Of a DNA stretch of 10,070 bases, positions 1-5,446 are shown piece by piece. Origin of the DNA: Candidatus Peregrinibacteria bacterium (GTDB lineage Bacteria; Patescibacteriota; Gracilibacteria; UM-FILTER-43-11); contig DAOWGG010000043.1 in assembly GCA_030637565.1 (NCBI GenBank), forward strand, positions 1 through 10,070. The letters run 5' to 3'. A program made the translations under genes and the position numbers. Below the pieces are notes generated by a model. It had not been told where the DNA came from and ran no database searches. It saw only the letters and a program-made list of their open reading frames with translations. Each line of letters starts with the position of its first letter. Within the stretch, counting starts at the first letter, position 1.

Positions 1-29
1 AAGCCGATTTCTTCTTGGATAATATGCAT
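1..29 (-). CDS. rpoA: Possible start of RNA polymerase alpha subunit (partial)
   Basis: The ATG at base 29 opens nine visible codons, MHIIQEEIG. Gene order predicts rpoA directly after rpsD in alpha operons, and this short stretch is compatible with an RpoA N-terminus, but nine residues cannot prove it. It lies in the same frame as rpsD with no stop between, so it is either a separate gene whose upstream neighbour lacks a stop, or the second half of an S4-alpha fusion. No Shine-Dalgarno sequence precedes it, as for nearly all genes here. The call rests mainly on synteny. Confidence 0.4.
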
Positions 30-668
30 AAGATATAAGTTAAGGGTGATAAGGTTTTCTCGTGAGTAGAACTCAACAATAAGTTGGCTTTCGATACTTT
101 TTTCAAGCTCATCCTTTTCAGGAGGAGAGGCAATCTCAGCCGATACTTTCTTCAAATCAACAGAAAGCCATTTTGGAGAATAGTCTTTTAATTTTCCAAG
201 CTCACCGTACAACGAAGAATCTTTTAATTTAGGAACAATTTCAATCTTATCGCCAGGACGAACTGAAATAGAAGGAACATCCACACGACGACCGTTTAAG
301 CGGAAGTGACCATGTGAAACCATCTGACGAGCCTGCATACGAGTCACGGCAAACTGAGAAACATAAACAACATTATCTAAACGTAGCTCAAGAAGACGAA
401 GAAGGTTTTCACCAGTCTCACCTGGCATTTTAGAAGCTTTTTTGAAGTAATTTCTGAATTGTTTTTCGGAAATACCGAATAAAATACGAGCCTTTTGCTT
501 TTCGCTAAGCTGTTTACCATATTCACTCACTTTTCCAAAAGACATCTTTCCACCATGAGCTCCTGGCTTTCCAGGTCGGCGCTCTAATATTTTATTGTAC
601 TTTTCAGTTCCAAATAAATTGGCTCTATGACGTCTACAAAGTCTAGCTTTCGGTCCTGTATATCTCAT
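1..668 (-). CDS. rpsD: Small-subunit ribosomal protein S4 (uS4); frame stays open to the window edge
   Basis: S4 binds 16S rRNA early and nucleates assembly of the 30S body; in some bacteria it also represses the alpha operon. The reading frame opens at ATG 668 with MRYTGPKARLCRRH, typical of S4. Only one cysteine lies in the N-terminal part, so this is the zinc-free form. The S4 RNA-binding domain covers about residues 92-145 (RLDNVVYVSQFAVTR, then HGHFRLNGRRV). The canonical C-terminus IVEFYSR ends at residue 203 (base 60). Oddly, no stop follows: the frame continues for 10 residues to a Met at residue 214 (base 29) and then leaves the window. The S4 part is therefore 60-668, and the rest may be spacer plus rpoA. 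Identity as S4 is certain; the true 3' end is not. Confidence 0.95.
   Translation of the reverse strand, partial: MRYTGPKARLCRRHRANLFGTEKYNKILERRPGKPGAHGGKMSFGKVSEYGKQLSEKQKARILFGISEKQFRNYFKKASKMPGETGENLLRLLELRLDNVVYVSQFAVTRMQARQMVSHGHFRLNGRRVDVPSISVRPGDKIEIVPKLKDSSLYGELGKLKDYSPKWLSVDLKKVSAEIASPPEKDELEKSIESQLIVEFYSRENLITLNLYLMHIIQEEIG
27..54. repeat. Four degenerate 7-base units between the S4 C-terminus and the next ATG
   Basis: On the + strand, 27-33, 34-40, 41-47 and 48-54 read as heptads sharing ATAAG at the same offset in three of four (CATAAGA, TATAAGT, GATAAGG). This matches the heptad build of the other spacers and suggests that the stretch is spacer in origin, although it is now readable in the rpsD frame. 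The array is short and AT-rich, so chance is a real possibility. Confidence 0.45.
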
Positions 669-721
669 GTAAGGTTAAAGTTAAGATAAATAATGTATTT
701 ATCCTGATTGATAGTAAAAAA

Positions 722-1111
722 TTAAACGCGCCTAGGTCTTTTCTTTCGGCAGCCGTTATGAGGCATTGGAGTTTGATCAAAAATAGCCTCTAACTCAAGA
801 CCAGCAGCATGTAAACCTCGAATAGCCTGTTCACGACCAGTTCCTACTCCTTTTACAAAAACCTTCACTCGCTCAACTCCATAAGGAGCCACTTTTTCAA
901 CCACTTTTTCAGCAGTAATAGTTGCCGCGTAAGGAGTGGATTTACGAGTCCCCTTAAAACCATTCGCTCCAGCAGAAGCCCACACAAGTACATTCCCGCT
1001 AGGTTCAGCAATGGTGATCATTGTATTGTTGTAGGTTGCTGTTACGTAAGCATGTGCCAACGGAACACTCTTCCTAATCTTCTTCTTATTTTTAGTCGTT
1101 TTATCTGCCAT
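722..1111 (-). CDS. rpsK: Small-subunit ribosomal protein S11 (uS11)
   Basis: S11 sits on the platform of the 30S subunit near the mRNA exit (E-site) region. The product has 129 residues, the usual bacterial length. It begins with a lysine-rich extension (residues 5-14), followed by the family core: HAYVTATYNNT, SAGANGFKGTRKSTPYAA and VKVFVKGVGTGREQAIRGL, ending with TPMPHNGCRKKRPRRV, which is almost invariant in bacterial S11. The start is the ATG at 1109-1111; its leader (ATTAAATTTAATTTTT) has no Shine-Dalgarno sequence. It lies between rpsM (55-base spacer with a heptad array) and rpsD (53-base spacer), the standard alpha-operon order. Nothing in the protein is abnormal. Confidence 0.98.
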   Translation of the reverse strand: MADKTTKNKKKIRKSVPLAHAYVTATYNNTMITIAEPSGNVLVWASAGANGFKGTRKSTPYAATITAEKVVEKVAPYGVERVKVFVKGVGTGREQAIRGLHAAGLELEAIFDQTPMPHNGCRKKRPRRV

Positions 1112-1127
1112 AAAAATTAAATTTAAT

Positions 1128-1169
1128 ATCTGAGATCTGAGATCTGAGATATTTAGAGATTAAATATTA
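1128..1169. repeat. Heptad array in the rpsM-rpsK spacer (3 exact ATCTGAG copies)
   Basis: On the + strand ATCTGAG occurs three times without a mismatch at 1128-1134, 1135-1141 and 1142-1148. Degenerate AT-rich heptads follow in register (ATATTTA, GAGATTA, AATATTA), the last ending exactly on the rpsM stop codon complement at 1167-1169. The array fills most of the spacer and enters neither gene beyond that stop. Confidence 0.85.
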
Positions 1170-1547
1170 TTTCTTGGTTGCTTGTAGTTTTCCACTTCCC
1201 ATTGTCTGCTTTTTACCACGTTTGGTTCGAGCGTTCGTTTTAGTACGCTGTCCACGTGCAGGAAGATGTCGTCGATGACGGAATCCACGGTAAGTGCCGA
1301 TCTCCTGAAGACGTTTTACATTACTGGTAACAACACGCTTCAAATCTCCTTCAACAATCATCTTGTTAACCTCATCACGGATTTTTTGTTCATCCGCAGA
1401 AGAAAGGTCTTCAACCTTAGTGTCTAAGTTAATTTTTAACCTCTCAAGAAGCTCCTGACTTGAACTTCGTCCAATACCATAGACATAAGTTAGAGCCACT
1501 TCAATACGTTTTCCTTTTGGGAGATTAACACCTGCTATTCTTGCCAT
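1167..1547 (-). CDS. rpsM: Small-subunit ribosomal protein S13 (uS13)
   Basis: S13 is in the head of the 30S subunit, forms bridges to the 50S subunit and touches P-site tRNA through its basic tail. The product has 126 residues. Family features in order: [21 protein letters not shown] at the N-terminus, the [13 protein letters not shown] helix-hairpin region (about 23-35), a central helical part, and the signature [22 protein letters not shown] (about 88-109), followed by a lysine-rich tail ending KLQATKK. The start is ATG 1547 and the leader is AT-rich without Shine-Dalgarno. It lies 40 bases after rpmJ and 55 before rpsK, as in most alpha operons. No anomalies. Confidence 0.98.
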   Translation of the reverse strand: MARIAGVNLPKGKRIEVALTYVYGIGRSSSQELLERLKINLDTKVEDLSSADEQKIRDEVNKMIVEGDLKRVVTSNVKRLQEIGTYRGFRHRRHLPARGQRTKTNARTKRGKKQTMGSGKLQATKK

Positions 1548-1587
1548 ATCAAATAAAAATTGAAAAATTAAAAGTCATATATTTCAA

Positions 1588-1704
1588 CTATCCTTGTCTT
1601 TGTTTATGTTTTTTAGAAGATGGACAAATAACACGTACCACCCCTCTTCGCTTAATAACGCGACATTTCTCACACATTTTTTTTACAGAAGCTCTTACTT
1701 TCAT
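1588..1704 (-). CDS. rpmJ: Large-subunit ribosomal protein L36 (bL36), zinc-ribbon type
   Basis: This gene encodes 38 residues from ATG 1704 to TAG 1588-1590. L36 is the smallest bacterial ribosomal protein and binds 23S rRNA near the L6 region. It starts [14 protein letters not shown] and ends KKHKQRQG. All four zinc ligands are present (Cys11, Cys14, Cys27, His33), so this is the zinc-binding C+ form. It lies 48 bases after infA and 40 before rpsM, the standard position. It is one of two genes here that stop with TAG. Its leader has the only purine-rich block in the window that could act as a Shine-Dalgarno sequence (GAGGGG, minus strand), although 12 bases from the ATG is rather far. Confidence 0.96.
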   Translation of the reverse strand: MKVRASVKKMCEKCRVIKRRGVVRVICPSSKKHKQRQG

Positions 1705-1752
1705 AGTGAGTTGCAACCCCTCTATCGGGATCAAGTTAGTTAAACAATTAGT
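1705..1752 (-). promoter_or_regulatory. GC-richer leader of rpmJ with a possible distant Shine-Dalgarno
   Basis: Unlike the other spacers, this one has a G/C-rich core. On the minus strand it contains CCCGATAGAGGGG followed by GTTGCAAC, a perfect 8-base palindrome, then CTCACT and the ATG. TCCC can pair with GGGG across a GATAGA loop. GAGGGG (1717-1722) lies 12 bases before the start codon. No heptad register is visible. Whether it is a ribosome binding site, a protein-binding hairpin or neither cannot be decided from one sequence. Confidence 0.35.
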
Positions 1753-1980
1753 CTATTTATGGCGATAAGTAATACGCCCTTTAGTTAAATCGTACGGTGT
1801 CATCTCGATAGTCACAAGGTCACCAGGGAGAATGCGGATATAGTTCATACGAACCTTTCCAGAAACGTGAGCCAAGATGGTATGCCCCTTATATTGCTCT
1901 CCGATCAATTCCACCTTAAACGTGGCATTGGAAAGAGTTTCTACAATTCGACCTTCTACCTCTATAACTTGTTTCGCCAT
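1753..1980 (-). CDS. infA: Translation initiation factor IF-1
   Basis: IF-1 binds the ribosomal A site during initiation and works with IF-2 and IF-3 to place initiator tRNA. The protein has 75 residues; most bacterial IF-1 have 71-73. It is a single S1/OB-fold domain: [16 protein letters not shown], then [20 protein letters not shown] and [14 protein letters not shown], all diagnostic. The few extra residues lie in the loop GEQYKGHT (about 27-34). The start is ATG 1980, without Shine-Dalgarno. The stop is TAG. It follows the longest gap in the window, which has a candidate promoter, so infA may head a separately transcribed alpha operon. Confidence 0.98.
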   Translation of the reverse strand: MAKQVIEVEGRIVETLSNATFKVELIGEQYKGHTILAHVSGKVRMNYIRILPGDLVTIEMTPYDLTKGRITYRHK

Positions 1981-2006
1981 ACTATAATTTTAAACAAAGC
2001 GGTAAG

Positions 2007-2035
2007 AGTTTACACGATACAATGACTCAGTGCAA
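2007..2035 (-). promoter_or_regulatory. Candidate sigma-70-type promoter upstream of infA
   Basis: On the minus strand TTGCAC (2030-2035) could be a -35 box and TAAACT (2007-2012) a -10 box, separated by exactly 17 bases. Matches to consensus are 3 of 6 and 4 of 6. A transcript from here would start near 2000, giving a leader of about 20 bases before the infA ATG. It lies in the 97-base map-infA gap, the largest in the window and the clearest one without heptads. The match is modest. Confidence 0.35.
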
Positions 2036-2077
2036 GGGATTTTTTAGGGTTTTTTTTAAAGGCAAAAGAGACACTTT

Positions 2078-2833
2078 TTAAGCCAAAATTTCAAACCCAT
2101 TTTGCGTCACTAAAACCGTATGCTCAAAATGAGCGGAAAGGCTTCCGTCTGCGGTTAAAACCGTCCAACCATCTTCATCTGTTACCACGTTACGTTGACC
2201 CATGGAAGCAATGGGCTCGATGGCGAAGATCATACCCGCTTGTATGACAGGACCTGCGCCTTTCTGTCCAACATTGAGAATCTCGGGTGGTTCATGCAAA
2301 TCAACCCCCACTCCATGCCCTGTACATTCAACAATTGGAGAGTAACCTTGGTCTTCAAGTGTTTTTTGGATCGCTGCAGAGATATCACCAATATGACCAT
2401 TGGGGCGAACCTGTTTAACGGCATTTTTAAGAGAAACCTTTGTTGTTTTGACAAAATGACGAACTTCAGGAGGTACATCTCCTACTAAAGCGGTAATACA
2501 AGCATCCGTATAGAGACCTTCATACAAAACACCGCAATCGATTCCAACAATGTCTCCCGATTCCAAAACCAATTCCTGAAGAGGAATCCCATGGACTACC
2601 TCTTCGTTAACAGAAGTGCAAAGCGTTGCTGGAAAACCATGATACCCCTTAAATCCAGGAGTTGCCCCCTTGTGACTTCGGATAAACTCCTCAGCCAATT
2701 GATCTAATTCCAGGGTAGTAATACCAGGACGAACAGCCTCTTCCATTTTTTTAAGTGTCTCCCTCAAAATAGCACCCCCTTTTCGCATCGCTTCAATTTG
2801 CTCTGGTGTTTTAATAGGGATATCTCCTTGCAT
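2078..2833 (-). CDS. map: Methionine aminopeptidase, type I
   Basis: This cytoplasmic metalloenzyme removes the initiator methionine from nascent proteins. I place the start at ATG 2831-2833 (MQGDIPIKTPEQIEAMRKGG), giving 251 residues, rather than at a TTG two codons upstream. It has the pita-bread fold with all five metal ligands: Asp99 (GIDCG), Asp110 (TDAC), His173 (GHGVG), Glu206 (AIEPI) and Glu237 (FEHTV); His81 of VVHGIP is the conserved substrate-side histidine. There is no N-terminal zinc-finger extension and no type II insert, so it is the ordinary bacterial form. It sits between adk and infA, the common order in many bacteria. The leader lacks Shine-Dalgarno. Confidence 0.97.
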   Translation of the reverse strand: MQGDIPIKTPEQIEAMRKGGAILRETLKKMEEAVRPGITTLELDQLAEEFIRSHKGATPGFKGYHGFPATLCTSVNEEVVHGIPLQELVLESGDIVGIDCGVLYEGLYTDACITALVGDVPPEVRHFVKTTKVSLKNAVKQVRPNGHIGDISAAIQKTLEDQGYSPIVECTGHGVGVDLHEPPEILNVGQKGAGPVIQAGMIFAIEPIASMGQRNVVTDEDGWTVLTADGSLSAHFEHTVLVTQNGFEILA

Positions 2834-2845
2834 AATCAATATAGA

Positions 2846-2915
2846 ATTTTTAATTCTGAATTCGAATAATTAAACATTCTTTGGAAATTGGTTATTTGAA
2901 ATTCAGAATTGGAAA
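2846..2915. repeat. Heptad spacer between adk and map, with an 11-base inverted repeat
   Basis: From 2881 to 2915 the + strand divides into heptads: TTGGAAA (2881-2887), TTGGTTA, TTTGAAA, TTCAGAA and TTGGAAA again (2909-2915), ending directly against the adk stop codon complement. The part from 2853 has ATTCTGA and ATTCGAA side by side. AATTCTGAATT (2852-2862) and AATTCAGAATT (2900-2910) are perfect reverse complements 37 bases apart. Confidence 0.7.
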
Positions 2916-3554
2916 TTAGCTAAAAAGGTAGTCTACCTTTTCAACCATCTCCTCGGTCACCTTTTCAACCACTTGCTCTCCATCCACCTCAACCAAACGA
3001 TCCTGCTCATAAAACCCTTTAATAACCGGAACGGTTTCTTTTTGATAGTTCTCAAGCCGCTTTTGAATACTTTCGAGGTTGTCATCATGACGAACCACTA
3101 GCTTTCCTCCACAATGCTGACATTCATCAGCTTTATAAGCAGGTGGATAAACTCCCTTGCAACCTTCGCAAACTCGCCGTTGAGTTAAGCGACTGATCGC
3201 CTCTTGTTCAGAAATCTTAATTAAAACAGCAAAAGCAGACCGACTGTATTCTGAAAGTAAATTTAAAAGTTTTTCAGACTGATGAAGAGTTCGAGGAATC
3301 CCATCAAAAAGGATGGAATCTTCTGGATTAACACCACTTAAAAAATCACCAATCACTTCGACAATCGTATCGTCATCTACCAAGTTACCTGCTTCCACAA
3401 TAGTTTTAACTTTTTGACCAAGTTCAGAACCCGATTCAATCATCCGACGAAGCTCCCCTCCCATTTCAAAGGTTTTAAGATTGTATTTCTCAGCCAAAAA
3501 CTTACCTTGAGTCCCTTTCCCAGACCCTTGCATTCCAAATAGTATGATATCCAT
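2916..3554 (-). CDS. adk: Adenylate kinase with zinc-binding lid
   Basis: Adenylate kinase catalyses ATP + AMP = 2 ADP and keeps the cytoplasmic adenylate pool in balance. The product has 212 residues, close to the usual 210-220. The Walker A loop is GMQGSGKGT (residues 7-15), with Gln where most bacterial enzymes have Pro. Residues 32-37 (GGELRR) correspond to the AMP-binding GDxLR region, and DGIPR (84-88) to the usual DGFPR. The lid carries Cys129, Cys132, Cys145 and Cys148, a four-cysteine zinc site typical of long-form enzymes. It lies between secY and map, the common spc order. Start ATG 3554, no Shine-Dalgarno. The small motif changes are conservative and I expect an active enzyme. Confidence 0.97.
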   Translation of the reverse strand: MDIILFGMQGSGKGTQGKFLAEKYNLKTFEMGGELRRMIESGSELGQKVKTIVEAGNLVDDDTIVEVIGDFLSGVNPEDSILFDGIPRTLHQSEKLLNLLSEYSRSAFAVLIKISEQEAISRLTQRRVCEGCKGVYPPAYKADECQHCGGKLVVRHDDNLESIQKRLENYQKETVPVIKGFYEQDRLVEVDGEQVVEKVTEEMVEKVDYLFS

Positions 3555-3564
3555 ATTTTTTATA

Positions 3565-3627
3565 GCGATAAGAATTAAGCAGTCAGAATTAAGCTTATTG
3601 CTTATGGCTTACTGCTTATGGCTTTTA
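3565..3627. repeat. Nine in-register heptads in the secY-adk spacer
   Basis: On the + strand nine consecutive 7-base units all begin with G. GAATTAA occurs at 3572-3578 and 3586-3592. GCTTATG occurs at 3600-3606 and 3614-3620, with GCTTATT and GCTTACT as neighbours. The last unit, GCTTTTA (3621-3627), includes the complement of the secY stop codon. Two perfect direct repeats with a 14-base period result: AGAATTAAGC (3571 and 3585) and TGCTTATGGCTT (3599 and 3613). Confidence 0.85.
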
Positions 3628-4923
3628 ATAAAGTTTATCGTAATCGTGCATCACCAATTGAGCATCGATTTGACGAATAAGATCTAGAATTACACCCACC
3701 ATAATAATCAACCCCGCACCACTGATGATTAAATCTCCAGCAGTTAAAGTAGTATATTTGGTGAAGATGATCGGAACCACTGCAACCAAAGCAATAAAAC
3801 TACCACCAAATAAATTTAGATAACTAGAACTTTTTGCAAGGAAGTCAGCGGTCTGACTACCAGGACGAACTCCAGGAATAAATCCTCCACGCTTTTGAAT
3901 ATTTTCAGCAATGGTATCTGGATTAAAAGTAACACTGACATAGAAATATGAAAAAGCAACAATGAGCAGGAAGTAAAGAACAATATAAAAATAACTCGGA
4001 TTATTAGAATTAAGGTATGTCCCGATAAAGTCGGCAACACCCTGAAGCACAGTAGAACTAGAGACACTAAAGAATTGGGCGATAACCGATGGGAAAGTCA
4101 CCATAGAAATCGCGAAGATGATAGGGATCATTCCCGCCTGATTCACACGAATCGGCAGAACAGATTTTTCACCTTTTCCACCCGTTGCCCTTGTCGCATA
4201 AGTAATTGGAATATTGCGTTGCCCTTCAGTAATAAGTACAACGAAAACAAGCATAATTAAGGTGAGTGCAACGAACAGCAGGAAGTGAATAAGCTTTGTA
4301 CTGTCCCCCGCCTGAAAAGTTCCAAGCATTCGACCAAATACGGTCGGCATACCAGCAATAATTCCAGCGAAGATAATCAAAGAAATGCCATTTCCAATTC
4401 CATTCTCAGTGATCAGTTCACCCAACCACATCATAAAGATAGTACCTGCCGCAACAACAATCATAATAGGAAGTAATGTCATGAAATCGGCAGCCCCTGG
4501 AATCAGTTGACCTTGAGCGCTACGATTCAAAAGAAGAATCATTCCGTAAGACTGAAGAAAAGCGAGAGGGATGGTAAGCAATCGAGTGTACTTATTGATC
4601 TGACGTCGCCCTTCCATTCCTTCTTTAGAAAGTGTTTCTAATTTAGGAATAACCACTGTCATCAACTGCATAATAATCGATGCATTAATGTAAGGAGCAA
4701 GTCCCATCAAAACAATGGAAAAACTCTCCATCGATCCACCTGTTAAAGCAGAGAACACACCCAACAAACTATTCTGTTGGAAAACACTTGCTAACACCTC
4801 CACATTAACACCCGGAACTGAAATATGAGCGGCAACTCTGAAAACAAACAAAACAAAAAGAGTAAATAAAATTTTACGTCTTAATGCAGCAGACCGCCAA
4901 ATTTGATGTAAATATTTAAACAC
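3625..4923 (-). CDS. secY: Protein translocase channel subunit SecY
   Basis: SecY forms the inner-membrane channel of the SecYEG translocon, through which secreted proteins pass and membrane proteins insert. The product has 432 residues, normal for the family, and about ten hydrophobic segments. Recognisable blocks: MFKYLHQIWRS with the first membrane segment (17-34), RQINKYTRLL (107-116), GELITENGIGNGISL (168-182), IPITYATR (238-245), LPIRVNQAGMIPIIFA (256-271), the cytoplasmic NPDTIAENIQKRGGFIPG (334-351) and the basic/acidic C-terminal end. The start is GTG 4921-4923: an in-frame TAA lies six codons upstream and no ATG intervenes, so the N-terminus is well fixed. It is the only non-ATG start in the window and has no Shine-Dalgarno. 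Neighbours rplO and adk are as usual. Confidence 0.98.
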   Translation of the reverse strand: MFKYLHQIWRSAALRRKILFTLFVLFVFRVAAHISVPGVNVEVLASVFQQNSLLGVFSALTGGSMESFSIVLMGLAPYINASIIMQLMTVVIPKLETLSKEGMEGRRQINKYTRLLTIPLAFLQSYGMILLLNRSAQGQLIPGAADFMTLLPIMIVVAAGTIFMMWLGELITENGIGNGISLIIFAGIIAGMPTVFGRMLGTFQAGDSTKLIHFLLFVALTLIMLVFVVLITEGQRNIPITYATRATGGKGEKSVLPIRVNQAGMIPIIFAISMVTFPSVIAQFFSVSSSTVLQGVADFIGTYLNSNNPSYFYIVLYFLLIVAFSYFYVSVTFNPDTIAENIQKRGGFIPGVRPGSQTADFLAKSSSYLNLFGGSFIALVAVVPIIFTKYTTLTAGDLIISGAGLIIMVGVILDLIRQIDAQLVMHDYDKLY

Positions 4924-4925
4924 AG

Positions 4926-4988
4926 TAGATAGATTTTAGATCTCAGAACTCAGATATGAGATATGAGATATGAGATATGAGATATTAA
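4926..4988. repeat. Heptad array in the rplO-secY spacer (4 exact ATATGAG copies)
   Basis: On the + strand ATATGAG is repeated four times exactly at 4954-4981. Degenerate units precede it in the same register, all ending in AG: TAGATAG (4926), ATTTTAG (4933), ATCTCAG (4940) and AACTCAG (4947). The following unit ATATTAA (4982-4988) takes in the complement of the rplO stop codon. The array spans essentially the whole 61-base spacer. Confidence 0.88.
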
Positions 4989-5422
4989 AGGACCTTTCCT
5001 CCAGCAGCAACCACCTTGCTTCTTGCTGCAGTGGAAACCTTATGAAGTTTTATGGTTAGTTTTTTGGTGATTTTTCCGTTACCAAGCAACTTAACCGGTT
5101 GAATTTTTCGACGAACAAGACCTTTTTCAAGCAATGTCAATACATTCACTTCATCCCCATCATTGAATTGGTCTAAGTCTTTTACATTGATTACCTGGAA
5201 CTCAACTTTATTAGGATTTTTAAAACCTTTTAGCTTAGGAAGACGCATGATCAAAGGAGTTTGACCCCCTTCAAAACCAGCACGAACATTACCACTTTTA
5301 CGTTGACCTTGCCCTTTACACCCACGACCAGAGAAAGTTCCACGACCAGAGCCATTTCCTCGTCCAACTCGCCTTTTAGATTTAAGGGCGCCAGCCTTTG
5401 GTTTAATTGAATTTAACTGCAT
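4985..5422 (-). CDS. rplO: Large-subunit ribosomal protein L15 (uL15)
   Basis: L15 is a late-assembly protein of the 50S subunit whose long basic N-terminal arm reaches into 23S rRNA. The product has 145 residues, the usual size. The Gly/Arg-rich arm is plain: KSKRRVGRGNGSGRGTFSGRG (about 15-35), then KSGNVRAGFEGGQTPLIMRLPK (42-63) and KGF. The C-terminal globular part ends KVSTAARSKVVAAGGKVL, matching the family signature. The start is ATG 5422 in an AT-rich leader. Upstream is rpsE, only 24 bases away, where most bacteria carry rpmD; downstream is secY after a heptad spacer. Confidence 0.97.
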   Translation of the reverse strand: MQLNSIKPKAGALKSKRRVGRGNGSGRGTFSGRGCKGQGQRKSGNVRAGFEGGQTPLIMRLPKLKGFKNPNKVEFQVINVKDLDQFNDGDEVNVLTLLEKGLVRRKIQPVKLLGNGKITKKLTIKLHKVSTAARSKVVAAGGKVL

Positions 5423-5446
5423 AACAATACTTATAAATTTAAAAAA

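Noticed and set aside
685-703. Perfect 8-base inverted repeat GATAAATA / TATTTATC with a 3-base loop between rpsK and rpsD
   Set aside because: The stem is almost pure A-T, no U-run follows, and such pairs are expected by chance in a spacer of this composition.
2046-2080. Possible rho-independent terminator after map (GGC and AAAAG pairing with CTTTT and GCC)
   Set aside because: The stem has a three-base bulge, few G-C pairs, and is followed by A-rich instead of U-rich sequence on the transcript strand.
2834-2839. TTG as the start of methionine aminopeptidase, adding two residues
   Set aside because: An ATG lies two codons downstream (2831-2833) and gives the usual N-terminus. All other starts here are ATG or, once, GTG with clear support.
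2195-4476. Plus-strand open frames within map and secY
   Set aside because: They lie antisense to strongly conserved genes, have no recognisable domains and show the composition of shadow frames.
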